Shown here piece by piece: positions 1-7,505 of a stretch of DNA of 64,000 bases. The stretch covers positions 3,234 to 67,233 of the forward strand of contig CAZQTW010000034.1 in assembly GCA_964596165.1 (NCBI GenBank), read 5' to 3'. Numbering within the stretch: position 1 is the first letter of the stretch; each line of letters starts with the position of its first letter. The notes below the pieces were generated by a model. It made no database searches, was not told where the DNA came from, and saw only the letters and a program-made list of their open reading frames with translations. The position numbers and the translations under genes are program-made. The stretch comes from CAYUQT01 sp964596165. GTDB lineage: Bacteria > Planctomycetota > Phycisphaerae > UBA1845 > JAFGLZ01.

Positions 1-141
1 GACATCGTGCTGGCGGACATCGAGGCCGGTACGCCCGACGAACGGGTCCTCATCGCCGCGGAGTTGTGCGGAAAGATCGGCGATCGGGTGTCGGGCATAG
101 GGCATGGAAACGGTGAGCCTTCCATGGCCCGAACCGGTTGA
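1..141 (+). CDS. 3' end of an unidentified gene
   Basis: An open frame runs in from the left edge and stops at a TGA ending at 141, giving the last 46 residues of a protein. The readable part has the run DIVLADIEAGTPDERVLIAA and looks helical and soluble, but no family motif is recognisable. The final 14 residues or so (Gly/His/Asn-rich) look like an unstructured tail. A GC-rich inverted repeat lies just downstream, and the next gene on the same strand starts about 115 bases later. It is called coding because the frame is open to the edge and the codon use resembles the neighbours; the function is unknown. Confidence 0.45.
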   Translation, partial: DIVLADIEAGTPDERVLIAAELCGKIGDRVSGIGHGNGEPSMARTG

Positions 142-176
142 AGCGCTCGCGAGTCAAAACGGGACGCATGGGGAAG

Positions 177-193
177 GGCGGGTCCTACCCGCC
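177..193. repeat. GC-rich inverted repeat (hairpin)
   Basis: A perfect 7-bp stem, GGCGGGT/ACCCGCC, encloses a 3-base loop CCT. It sits between the stop of the first partial gene and the start of the next gene. There is no T-tract, so it is not a classic intrinsic terminator. It resembles the other GGCGGG/CCCGCC hairpins at 54422-54568 and may belong to a dispersed hairpin family or serve as a 3'-end stabiliser. Confidence 0.4.
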
Positions 194-256
194 GCTGGAT
201 CGTTTCAGGCGGTACAAGACGCAGCGCAATGCCGGACCCCGGAAACAAGTGACACA

Positions 257-2275
257 ATGAGGAATCGAACCATGACCTTGTTGGTGACCTCGACTTGCTT
301 GCAACTCGCGTTTGCCGCCGAGATGCCGCGCGACAAGACGCATACGAACTCGATTGGGATGAAGCTCATTCGTATCGAGCCCGGCTCGTTTGAGATGGGC
401 GTCGGCAAGTCACCGCTGCCGAAGCTGATCGCAGGCATGCCGCATCGTCGCGAGGGCGACGTTGACGAAAAGCCGGTGCATCGGGTCACGATCGGCAAAT
501 CCTTCTATATGGGCGCCTGCGAAGTAACCAACGCGCAGTACGAACAGCTCGATCCTGAACACCGACGGCTTCGAGGTAAGCTCGGATACTCCAAGGCCGA
601 CGACGAGGCGGTGGTCTTTGTGAGCTGGCACGACGCGGTCCGATTCTGCGAGTGGTTGTCGAAGAAGGAAGGATTGCCCTATCGGCTGCCGACCGAGGCC
701 GAATGGGAATACGCCTGCCGCGCCGGTACGACCACGTGCTTCCACACCGGCGACGACCTCCCCAACGAATACCACAAGAACCAGCGGAGGAGTTGGTTCC
801 CCGATCCGATACGCGGATCGGCCGACCAAACACCCGTGGTCCTGACCGTCGGCAAGACACCGCCGAACGCCTGGGGCCTCCACGACATGCACGGCAATGT
901 CGAGGAGTGGTGCTCCGACTGGTACGGACCGTACGAGGCGGCGGAGCAGACGGATCCGGTCGGCCGCGTCGATGGCGACTTCCGTGTCACACGCGGCGGG
1001 AGCCACTCGACGGAGCTGTATTACCTTCGGTCCGCGAACCGAATGGGCATGCTCCCGGACGACAGAAACTGGCTGATCGGATTTCGTGTGGTGCTCGGTG
1101 AGATGCCGCGGACACCGGCGCAGCCGATCATGCCGATCTCGCTGTGCCGACGAGACGTGAAACAGACCCTTCCGGCGGATGGGGCCAAAGGTCCGGACCC
1201 CGACAAGCCCTATTTCAGGGGACCTCGCAAGTATGTCAAGATCCCGCGAGATTCGATCGGGCCGATGTTCTCGCATCACAATCACGATCCCGCGATCGTC
1301 GAGTGCCCGAACGGCGACCTCCTGGCGATCTGGTACACGTGCGTCGAAGAGCAGGGAAGGGAACTGGGGATACTGGCGAGTCGACTCCGTCACGGACAGG
1401 AGGAGTGGGACGAGGCCAGTCCGTTCTGGGATACGCCGGATCGAAACGATCACGCCCCGGCGCTGTGGTTCGACGGTAAGGATACGATCTATCACTTCAA
1501 TGGGCTGTCGGCGGCGGCGACGTGGGGCAATCTGGCCACCGTCCTGCGCACGTCCACGGACAACGGGGCAACGTGGTCGAAGGCACGCCTGATCATGACC
1601 GAGCACGGGCTCCGCCACATGCCGGTCGAATCGGTGTTTCGAACGAGCGAGGGTTACATCGTTCTGCCGTGCGATGCGGTATCGGGTGGCCACGGCGGGA
1701 CGGCCATCCACATCAGCCGCGACGAAGGCCGGACCTGGACCGACGCGGGCGGCAAGATCGCCGGCATTCATGCGGGGGTGGTTCAACTCAAGGACGGCCG
1801 ATTGCTCGCCTTCGGACGCGGCGACGAGATCGACGGCATGATGGCCAAGAGCCTCTCGACGGACATGGGCAAGACGTGGACCTACGGCAAGAGTACCTTC
1901 CCGCCGATCGGCGGTGGCCAGAGGCTGGTGCTCGTCCGATTGAAGGAGGGACCGCTGTTCTTCGCCTCGTTCGCCAAGAGGATGATGATCAAGGACGCCT
2001 CAGGACAGGAGCGACCAGTCTCCGGGCTGTTCGGCTCGCTCTCGTTCGACGAGGGCGAGACGTGGCCGGTTCGACGCCTGATCAGCGACGACGGTCCGGG
2101 CCGGCCCGTGGAAACCACGGACGACGTTATGTTCACCCTGAGCATCAGTTCGGCCGAACCGCGGGGGTACCTGTCTGTCTGCCAGGCGGCCGACGGCGTG
2201 ATCCATCTGATCAGCAGCCGTCAACACTATGCGTTCAACCTGACCTGGCTGAAGGCGCCGCCGCCCGCGAGATGA
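257..2275 (+). CDS. Secreted FGE-sulfatase/SUMF1-like and sialidase (BNR) fusion protein
   Basis: Predicted exported protein of 672 residues. Residues 1-21 form a short signal peptide (MRNRTM, then a hydrophobic stretch ending AFA). About residues 30-281 match the formylglycine-generating-enzyme-like fold: NSIGMKLIRIEPGSFEMG, VTNAQY, RLPTEAEWEYACRAGT, GLHDMHGNVEEWCSDWY, RGGS and a final GFRVV. About residues 325-668 form a sialidase-like propeller with four Asp-boxes (STDNGATW, SRDEGRTW, STDMGKTW, SFDEGETW) and an N-terminal HNHDPAIVECPNGDLLAIW. Start 257 was chosen because it gives a charged signal-peptide n-region; an ATG at 272 has a better AGGA spacing and is the alternative. The FGE domain in such fusions is often a binding module rather than a sulfatase activator, and no sulfatase is adjacent. 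The propeller could be an exo-glycosidase or a glycan-binding protein. Confidence 0.8.
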   Translation: MRNRTMTLLVTSTCLQLAFAAEMPRDKTHTNSIGMKLIRIEPGSFEMGVGKSPLPKLIAGMPHRREGDVDEKPVHRVTIGKSFYMGACEVTNAQYEQLDPEHRRLRGKLGYSKADDEAVVFVSWHDAVRFCEWLSKKEGLPYRLPTEAEWEYACRAGTTTCFHTGDDLPNEYHKNQRRSWFPDPIRGSADQTPVVLTVGKTPPNAWGLHDMHGNVEEWCSDWYGPYEAAEQTDPVGRVDGDFRVTRGGSHSTELYYLRSANRMGMLPDDRNWLIGFRVVLGEMPRTPAQPIMPISLCRRDVKQTLPADGAKGPDPDKPYFRGPRKYVKIPRDSIGPMFSHHNHDPAIVECPNGDLLAIWYTCVEEQGRELGILASRLRHGQEEWDEASPFWDTPDRNDHAPALWFDGKDTIYHFNGLSAAATWGNLATVLRTSTDNGATWSKARLIMTEHGLRHMPVESVFRTSEGYIVLPCDAVSGGHGGTAIHISRDEGRTWTDAGGKIAGIHAGVVQLKDGRLLAFGRGDEIDGMMAKSLSTDMGKTWTYGKSTFPPIGGGQRLVLVRLKEGPLFFASFAKRMMIKDASGQERPVSGLFGSLSFDEGETWPVRRLISDDGPGRPVETTDDVMFTLSISSAEPRGYLSVCQAADGVIHLISSRQHYAFNLTWLKAPPPAR

Positions 2276-2330
2276 CGGTTGGGACGATCGTGCCATCGCC
2301 CTCACGATCACCGGCCGATGATCAAGAGCG

Positions 2331-3530
2331 CTATGGTACGAGCTCAATGTCGGCAACTTGGATCGTACCGCTGCCCGTCGAGTCGGGCGTGCTGCCGTGC
2401 ATCCCGATGACGATGCTGGTGACTTGATCGAGGTCGAGCGTGTTGTTCGCGTCGCGCGACCAGCCGCCGAGCTTGAACGAATCGAAGGGGATGGTGACCG
2501 TCTTCCACTCCGAACTGGCCTGCGGCGGCGGTTCGGCGTAGTACTGCGCCCCGCCGCTCTCCCACAGGCAGATGAGCAGGCCATTGATACCCTTCGGCAG
2601 CATCGCCTTGTATGTGAACCGAAGCGCCTTGTAGCCTTCGGCCCCTATTTCAGGCATCGGTGTGCTTGGCAGGGCGAACATGTGCCGACCGCCGGGGATC
2701 GTGAACGCGAACCTCATGCACGGCTTACCGTCAGGACCTTCGTTGAGTGTGGCCAGCTTTGATTGGACGGCCGGGTCTTGCGCCACGCTCCATGTCCCAG
2801 GCCCGAGCCCGGTGATGAGCAGTGGGCGAGTGGGGCGGAACGGCTCGTTGGTGAACGTGACCTCGTCGATTCTGATCGCCCCCTTGGTTGGACCGTCGAC
2901 GATCACTCCCAGCCAGATCTTGCTGACCTGGTCAAGTCGAAGCTCGCCGTCCGCTCCCTCGCTAAATGCCGCTCGACTGAACGACGTCAATGGGAAACGC
3001 ACCTCCCGCGTCTGGCTGTCCAACAGACCCGATTGGAGCGCGAGTACCAGCAGAATTTCCTCGGGTATGCCGATCGGTTGAGACGTTGCAGCTGGCTGGC
3101 TGGCGGTGAAATAGGCATGACTTTTGTTCCAGCCTGGGATGAAAGGTCGCCTGGCGGTATTGAACCAGAGACAGCCCTGGCGATCCGCAACGACGACCGT
3201 CAGATACGGTGATCGCGGCTCGGTTACAAGGCAGTTGCATCTGAGTGCCAGCGACTTGGCGTCGGGCATTTCTTCTACGTCCATTATCTGGAGCTGTAGC
3301 AGCCGTCGCTCCGGAGACTGTTTGGAGAAACATACATAGAGGGGGCGGGCTTTCTCCTTCTCATCCTGGTCAAATGCGAAACCCGCATCCATGGAACTCT
3401 GTGCTGCAATTCGCCACCGATGACCGGCGCCCCACGTCGTCGTTTGGGGTTCGGCGCATCCGGCCACGACGATGATTCCAGTGGCGGTCAACCAAGCCAC
3501 ACAGCAGCGAGTGTGTTTCTGAGACAACAT
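2331..3530 (-). CDS. Lipoprotein with two tandem carbohydrate-binding-like domains
   Basis: A 399-residue protein that starts with a lipoprotein signal whose lipobox reads VVAGC, so it is expected to be lipid-anchored outside the inner membrane. Start 3530 is supported by GAGGG six bases upstream; a longer reading from 3575 would bury the signal peptide. The mature part has two similar jelly-roll-like halves, each with a buried-strand pattern (AFxFxxDE.../MRFAFTIPGG...) and an ending of the type 'LDQVSxIxIGx...GxIxIxDIxL', as in CIA30/CBM11-like galactose-binding folds. No catalytic motif is visible. It converges with the FGE-sialidase gene (55-base gap) and probably presents or captures oligosaccharides. 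The fold assignment is inferred. Confidence 0.65.
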   Translation of the reverse strand: MLSQKHTRCCVAWLTATGIIVVAGCAEPQTTTWGAGHRWRIAAQSSMDAGFAFDQDEKEKARPLYVCFSKQSPERRLLQLQIMDVEEMPDAKSLALRCNCLVTEPRSPYLTVVVADRQGCLWFNTARRPFIPGWNKSHAYFTASQPAATSQPIGIPEEILLVLALQSGLLDSQTREVRFPLTSFSRAAFSEGADGELRLDQVSKIWLGVIVDGPTKGAIRIDEVTFTNEPFRPTRPLLITGLGPGTWSVAQDPAVQSKLATLNEGPDGKPCMRFAFTIPGGRHMFALPSTPMPEIGAEGYKALRFTYKAMLPKGINGLLICLWESGGAQYYAEPPPQASSEWKTVTIPFDSFKLGGWSRDANNTLDLDQVTSIVIGMHGSTPDSTGSGTIQVADIELVP

Positions 3531-3580
3531 GTGAAACCCTCGATGTGATCGCGGGACGTTGAGGCAACAAGACAAGGTTG

Positions 3581-3757
3581 TTACTTTGTGAGGCGTTTGG
3601 GTGATCGGCGCCTGGTGGCGAGAGACATGGTCTTTCGCCCACTTCGCTTCGTCCGTCGGACCGCGTCTTTCACGATGGATTTGATGTTGTAGTTGAACCG
3701 GGCGGCGTGCTCACCTCGGTACTTTCGGACTTCCTCGACAATCGGATCGCCGGTCAT
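3581..3757 (-). CDS. Small antitoxin-like protein paired with the PIN toxin
   Basis: A 58-residue protein beginning MTGDPIVEEVRKYRGEHAAR and continuing FNYNIKSIVKDAVRRT, with a strongly basic C-terminal tail. This matches a small family (DPIVEEVRK-R-EHAA-FNYD) that is commonly encoded beside PIN-domain toxins in cyanobacteria and planctomycetes. The start codon lies two bases after the stop of the upstream PIN gene, and AGGAG sits within the end of that gene, so the two are almost certainly translated together. Here the toxin comes first and the antitoxin second, the reverse of most VapBC operons. The antitoxin role is inferred from the pairing; there is no DNA-binding AbrB or RHH signature. 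Confidence 0.7.
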   Translation of the reverse strand: MTGDPIVEEVRKYRGEHAARFNYNIKSIVKDAVRRTKRSGRKTMSLATRRRSPKRLTK

Positions 3758-3759
3758 GA

Positions 3760-4233
3760 TCACTCTCCTGTAAGCTCTTCCGGCGTGCAGATCACCGGAG
3801 GGCTGTATCCTTCTGACCAAATCAGGCGGGCGACGTCGCCCAACGTCTCCGCATTCGCCAAGTGCTTGCAGTTCCACGTCAAGAGGATGTCCATTCTGTG
3901 CACTGTAGCGAGGGCAATGTGAACTGCGTCTATGGCCGCCTTGCGCGGCAGGATGCGTTGCCGAATCAGGTTGTCGGCTAGTTGGATCACGTTGTCATCC
4001 GGTTCAAGCAGGGGCAGTCCCTCCAAGGCCTGCAGGCGAAGCCGCGCCGCGTCCTTGTCTCCCCTTGTGGCCTCGTCGATCACGAACTGCGAGATGTATA
4101 GGTCAAATCGTCGCCTTGGTCCGGTCCACCATTGCCGGGTAATCTCACTCCGCGCTGCGCCAATGAGATCACGCCCGGATCGTGCCGTAAGGTAGCTGAC
4201 CACCGTGGTCTCAATGTAGATTCGTTTCTTCAT
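3760..4233 (-). CDS. PIN-domain toxin (VapC-like ribonuclease)
   Basis: A 157-residue PIN-domain protein. The N-terminal strand MKKRIYIETTVVSYLTAR carries the first acidic site as Glu in place of the usual Asp, which is normal for this ETTVVSYL subgroup. The middle holds the conserved IDEATRGD region. The C-terminal active-site helix AIDAVHIALA is followed by MDILLTWNCKHLAN. PIN toxins are Mg-dependent ribonucleases that cleave tRNA or rRNA until an antitoxin binds. The partner gene begins two bases downstream. The start has only a close GAGG as a ribosome site and no earlier in-frame ATG. Family assignment is firm; the target RNA cannot be told from sequence. Confidence 0.85.
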   Translation of the reverse strand: MKKRIYIETTVVSYLTARSGRDLIGAARSEITRQWWTGPRRRFDLYISQFVIDEATRGDKDAARLRLQALEGLPLLEPDDNVIQLADNLIRQRILPRKAAIDAVHIALATVHRMDILLTWNCKHLANAETLGDVARLIWSEGYSPPVICTPEELTGE

Positions 4234-4333
4234 GTCCTCGCCATCACGGTCAATGCCGTGACATGACTTCCGAAACCGCAGCTTCCACCGAGTCTACATT
4301 TCCATCGGGCCAACGGCAATGTGGGTCGCGTTT

Positions 4334-7078
4334 TCATGGTGTAAAGGAACTCCGCAACTCCAGGTTGTCCACGTAGTACACCGTCTTGGCATTCGCGGTG
4401 CTGCTGAAGCCGAGCCACGTGAGCGTCTTCCACTCCGGGTGACCGGTCTTGAGCTTCTCGAACCGCTTCACTGGCTGGCCGGGGAGCGTTACGGCGAGAT
4501 CCCACGTCCCGCTCGCCTTGCTGCCCAGGCCGGCGGTCACCTCATAGTGCACCCATTGGCCGGCCGGGATGTCCATCACCGGTTTACCACCCAGGTGGAG
4601 CTTGCCGTCCTGGACCCAAACGCTCGGGCCCACCTTGTAGGGCGACGAACTGTCGCGCCACTCGTGGTACATCACGACGCCCGGCTCGACCCGCATATCG
4701 AAGCTGAACGTGGTGACGCCGTCCGCGTGATTTGCGCTGTAGAAGAAGTGCGGATTGAACGCATGCTGCAATCCGGGCGCGTCGACGATCTTCAGGCTTC
4801 GCTTGCCGCTGGCCGCCGCTTCCTCGGTTACGGTCACCGAGTCGCCCTTGTTCTCGACGAAGACATGGGCGCCCTCAAGACCGGAACCGACTGGGGCAAG
4901 CTCGAACTCGTTCTTGAACGCCAGCGGCGGCGGAGGCGGCGGCTCGGGCGCGAACTCGACCGGAGGGTACTTCGGCGCCTTGGCCAACTCGACCCATTTC
5001 GCGTCGCCGTAGACGCCGGCCTTGCTGTAGTCGAACGGCTTGAAGCCGATCTTCAACGCCGGTGAGGCCGGCTTCAGACGAAAGTCGTGGTGGTCCGGAT
5101 CGACAAACATCGGATCGGCGACGATCGACCCGCTGTCCTTTCCCGACCTCTGCCACGCCTCGAACGTCATGTCGTGAAACATGACCGGCCGGCCAGCCGC
5201 GTTCCAGTAGAGATTGTGATCGAGCGCGACGTTCTTGTCGCGCCAATTGCCGGAAAACAGCGGGCCTTCTTTCCAGTATACGATGTTGTTCTGAAACGTG
5301 AACGACAGGTGATCTTCGACGCGCGACCGCTGGAGCTGGCCGTCCATGCTGAAGGCGAGGATGTTGTTCCGGATGACATTGTCCTTGCCGTAGTGCTGAT
5401 GGTACGTGCCGGTCTTCACGTTGTATACCAGGTTGTTTTCCATCACGATGCCGGTGCTGCCCTCGTCGTTGTACAGCCCCCAGCCGCCGCGGCCGTAACG
5501 ATCGTAAGAATAGACATCGTGGATGACGTTGTTGCTGACGGTCGTGCCCTCCGACGGACCCAGCGTGTACACGCCGCCCATGTCGCTCAGAACGCCCCAG
5601 CCGAGGTGGTGAATGTGGTTGAACTCGATGCAATTTCGTTTGGCCACGCTCTCGGCATAGCCCCAGCGCCAACCGACGGAGATGCCGGTATACCGAAAGT
5701 CGGCGATGTCGTTGTGCGTGACCTTGTTGTCCGGGCTGTGCCCGATCCAAACGGCCACGCAACCGCGGTCGATGTGCCCGCCGCTGCGGATAATGTTGTT
5801 GTCGATGGTAATATGACTGGTCAGATCGTGCGGCCTGGCGTGCTCGGCATCCGACCCAACGCCGATTCGCACGCCCCCGCACCCCATGTCGTGCATGTAG
5901 GTCTTGACCACGCGGCAGTCCTGGCAGCCGCGCCGGAACCAGAAGGCGTACGTCCCGATATGGCCGACCTCGCAGTCTTCGACGCTGATGTTGCGTGCCC
6001 CGTCGGCCATGATGACCGCCGCGATGGAGTAGGCGGCCTGACCGTCGCTGTGCCCGGTGGGCGGCAGGAGGTACTGCCCATGTCGGAACGCCAATCCCTT
6101 GAGTGTGATGTACTCGGCATAGAGTCCGACCTCCGGCTCGCCGGCAAAGCGGACGAACTGATCGATCACGGGAGCCCAGACATCCGCCTGGGTCATGTCC
6201 TCACCGGGTAGCGGTTTGTAGTAGAGCGTGCCGTCGCGGTCGAGGAACCACTCGCCGGGCTCATCCAAGGCCGACTTGAAGTTCTCGATGTGGTACCGCT
6301 GGCTCGGTCCCCACTCGCAGAACGCCCAGGCAGCCGGCCCGGTGTGAATTACGGTGTTCGTCTTGGAATCAATCGACGCGATGCGGTGTTCGGAGGTCTC
6401 CCAGGAGTGATAAGCGATCACCGTGACATCCCTCAGTCGCTCCTTCGGAATGCTCAACAGGGGCTTGATGTCCTCAGCCCTCGCCTGAAACGCGCGATTG
6501 GCCAGATTCGCCGGTTGACTGGTCGCGGGGTCGATACCCTGGGCCACGCGCCCGAGCATGTAGTAGTAGAACGTGTTCGGGGAGCGCGCACGAATGGCCC
6601 TCCGGCCGTTCACGAACAACTGTTCGAACCACCACCTGCCGGCTTGGACATCAGGTATCTGTGTGACCCAGACACCGTCCGCGCCGGGCTTAAAGCCGCT
6701 GATGGTACGTCCGCCGGTGAACACCGGCGCGGCGTTCGCCGCGGCCTCATACGTGATCGAACAGGTCGGCGTCCCGCTGTCGAGCGGCGAAAAGAGCACC
6801 GGCTCCGTCAGCGTGTAGGTACCGTTCGCGATGATGACCCGGACCGGCTGCCGGAGCGGGCCGGCCGATTTCAGGCGACGGATGGCATCCCTCGCGCCTG
6901 TCAGTGAGGCAAGCGGACCGTCGGTCTTGCCGGAGGTCGGTCGCCTCAAGTGGCCGGACCACCGGTCATTGCCGTCCGGCGCCACGTAGAACGTGGTGAC
7001 TCGTTCCGGGTTGCAGCAGGGCAGGGCCAACCACAACATGGTCACGCCGACCAGGGAATGCATTCTGAGCCTGCGCAT
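4334..7078 (-). CDS. Large right-handed parallel beta-helix lipoprotein (putative polysaccharide-active, GH141/pectate-lyase-like)
   Basis: A 914-residue exported protein. The signal ends LALPCC, which suggests lipid attachment at Cys21 or Cys22. The mature protein opens with TFYVAPDGNDRWSG and VRVIIANGTYTLTEPVLF, the standard entry of right-handed beta-helix proteins. About residues 300-640 carry many Asn-ladder-like repeats (NISVEDCEVGHIGTYAFW, ITIDNNIIRSGG, NCIEFNHIHHLGWG, TVSNNVIHDVYSYDRYGRGG, NNLVYNVKTG, NNILAFS). A C-terminal 190-residue region (about 725-914) looks like a concanavalin/LamG-type sandwich. Start 7078 has GGAGG nine bases upstream. GH141 and PL-like enzymes share this architecture, but no catalytic residue set can be confirmed by eye, so the substrate is open. 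It diverges from the GH-D-like gene across a repeat-bearing spacer. Confidence 0.75.
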   Translation of the reverse strand: MRRLRMHSLVGVTMLWLALPCCNPERVTTFYVAPDGNDRWSGHLRRPTSGKTDGPLASLTGARDAIRRLKSAGPLRQPVRVIIANGTYTLTEPVLFSPLDSGTPTCSITYEAAANAAPVFTGGRTISGFKPGADGVWVTQIPDVQAGRWWFEQLFVNGRRAIRARSPNTFYYYMLGRVAQGIDPATSQPANLANRAFQARAEDIKPLLSIPKERLRDVTVIAYHSWETSEHRIASIDSKTNTVIHTGPAAWAFCEWGPSQRYHIENFKSALDEPGEWFLDRDGTLYYKPLPGEDMTQADVWAPVIDQFVRFAGEPEVGLYAEYITLKGLAFRHGQYLLPPTGHSDGQAAYSIAAVIMADGARNISVEDCEVGHIGTYAFWFRRGCQDCRVVKTYMHDMGCGGVRIGVGSDAEHARPHDLTSHITIDNNIIRSGGHIDRGCVAVWIGHSPDNKVTHNDIADFRYTGISVGWRWGYAESVAKRNCIEFNHIHHLGWGVLSDMGGVYTLGPSEGTTVSNNVIHDVYSYDRYGRGGWGLYNDEGSTGIVMENNLVYNVKTGTYHQHYGKDNVIRNNILAFSMDGQLQRSRVEDHLSFTFQNNIVYWKEGPLFSGNWRDKNVALDHNLYWNAAGRPVMFHDMTFEAWQRSGKDSGSIVADPMFVDPDHHDFRLKPASPALKIGFKPFDYSKAGVYGDAKWVELAKAPKYPPVEFAPEPPPPPPLAFKNEFELAPVGSGLEGAHVFVENKGDSVTVTEEAAASGKRSLKIVDAPGLQHAFNPHFFYSANHADGVTTFSFDMRVEPGVVMYHEWRDSSSPYKVGPSVWVQDGKLHLGGKPVMDIPAGQWVHYEVTAGLGSKASGTWDLAVTLPGQPVKRFEKLKTGHPEWKTLTWLGFSSTANAKTVYYVDNLELRSSFTP

Positions 7079-7097
7079 GTCCGCTTTCCTCCGGGTG

Positions 7098-7140
7098 TTC
7101 TCGGGACTCGGGTTCCGGGTGTCGGCGTTCGGGCAATCGG
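7098..7140. repeat. Degenerate heptad tract A
   Basis: Consecutive 7-base units read TTCTCGG, GACTCGG, GTTCCGG, GTGTCGG, CGTTCGG and then an 8-base GCAATCGG. The last three bases (CGG) are invariant and the first four vary. The tract lies 20-62 bases upstream of the beta-helix gene start on the minus strand, just outside its ribosome site. Confidence 0.6.
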
Positions 7141-7433
7141 GTGATCCAGCCGGGCCCCGATGCCCAAGCCCCGACGACCGTCTTGTGGCATGGGCATGGA
7201 TTGTGCGCCGTCAGTTGCCGCATGTCCATAGGCATAGGCAACCTCAAGGCAGTCGGCATCTAACACCCCAGCGCAAAGTCGCCCATTTCGGGCATCCGCC
7301 CCGCGTTTTCGGCAGCGCCGGAGGGAGTGCCGGTGGCTCAAACCAATTACTTGGCGCTGCACTGCTAGTCTCCGGCGCAAACCGGCAACATGCCACAGGA
7401 CCGGTGGGAGACCGAGCGCACCCGTGCGACCCA

Positions 7434-7475
7434 CTGGACCCTATGCCCCAGACCCTATACCCTGAGCCTTCGGCC
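7434..7475. repeat. Degenerate heptad tract B
   Basis: Six consecutive heptads read CTGGACC, CTATGCC, CCAGACC, CTATACC, CTGAGCC and TTCGGCC, consensus CTNNNCC. The tract ends 30 bases before the start codon of the GH-D-like gene. Units such as CCAGACC and CTATACC resemble CTAGACC in tract C at 23565-23606. Confidence 0.65.
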
Positions 7476-7505
7476 TCGGCTGGAGGCCACATCGGGAGGC
7501 ATCGC

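Larger units (their letters stand above)
7079..7505. other. 427-bp divergent intergenic region with heptad tracts
   Basis: No credible gene lies here; the frame that is open through it is an upstream extension of the GH-D-like ORF with no start site or homology. It must hold the promoters of both divergent genes, but no convincing -35/-10 pair was found. Each end carries a degenerate 7-bp-period tract (7098-7140 and 7434-7475). The middle has short direct repeats such as GGCATGGGCATGG and CATAGGCATAGGC. Confidence 0.6.

Noticed and set aside
7098..7475. CRISPR-like or microsatellite explanation for the heptad tracts
   Set aside because: Units are 7 bases without spacers and vary at most positions, so neither a CRISPR array nor a simple exact tandem repeat fits.
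6993..7505. N-terminal extension of the GH-D-like frame by 171 codons
   Set aside because: The ATG at 7506 has a strong ribosome site and begins a clear signal peptide; the extension would bury it and overlaps the divergent gene.
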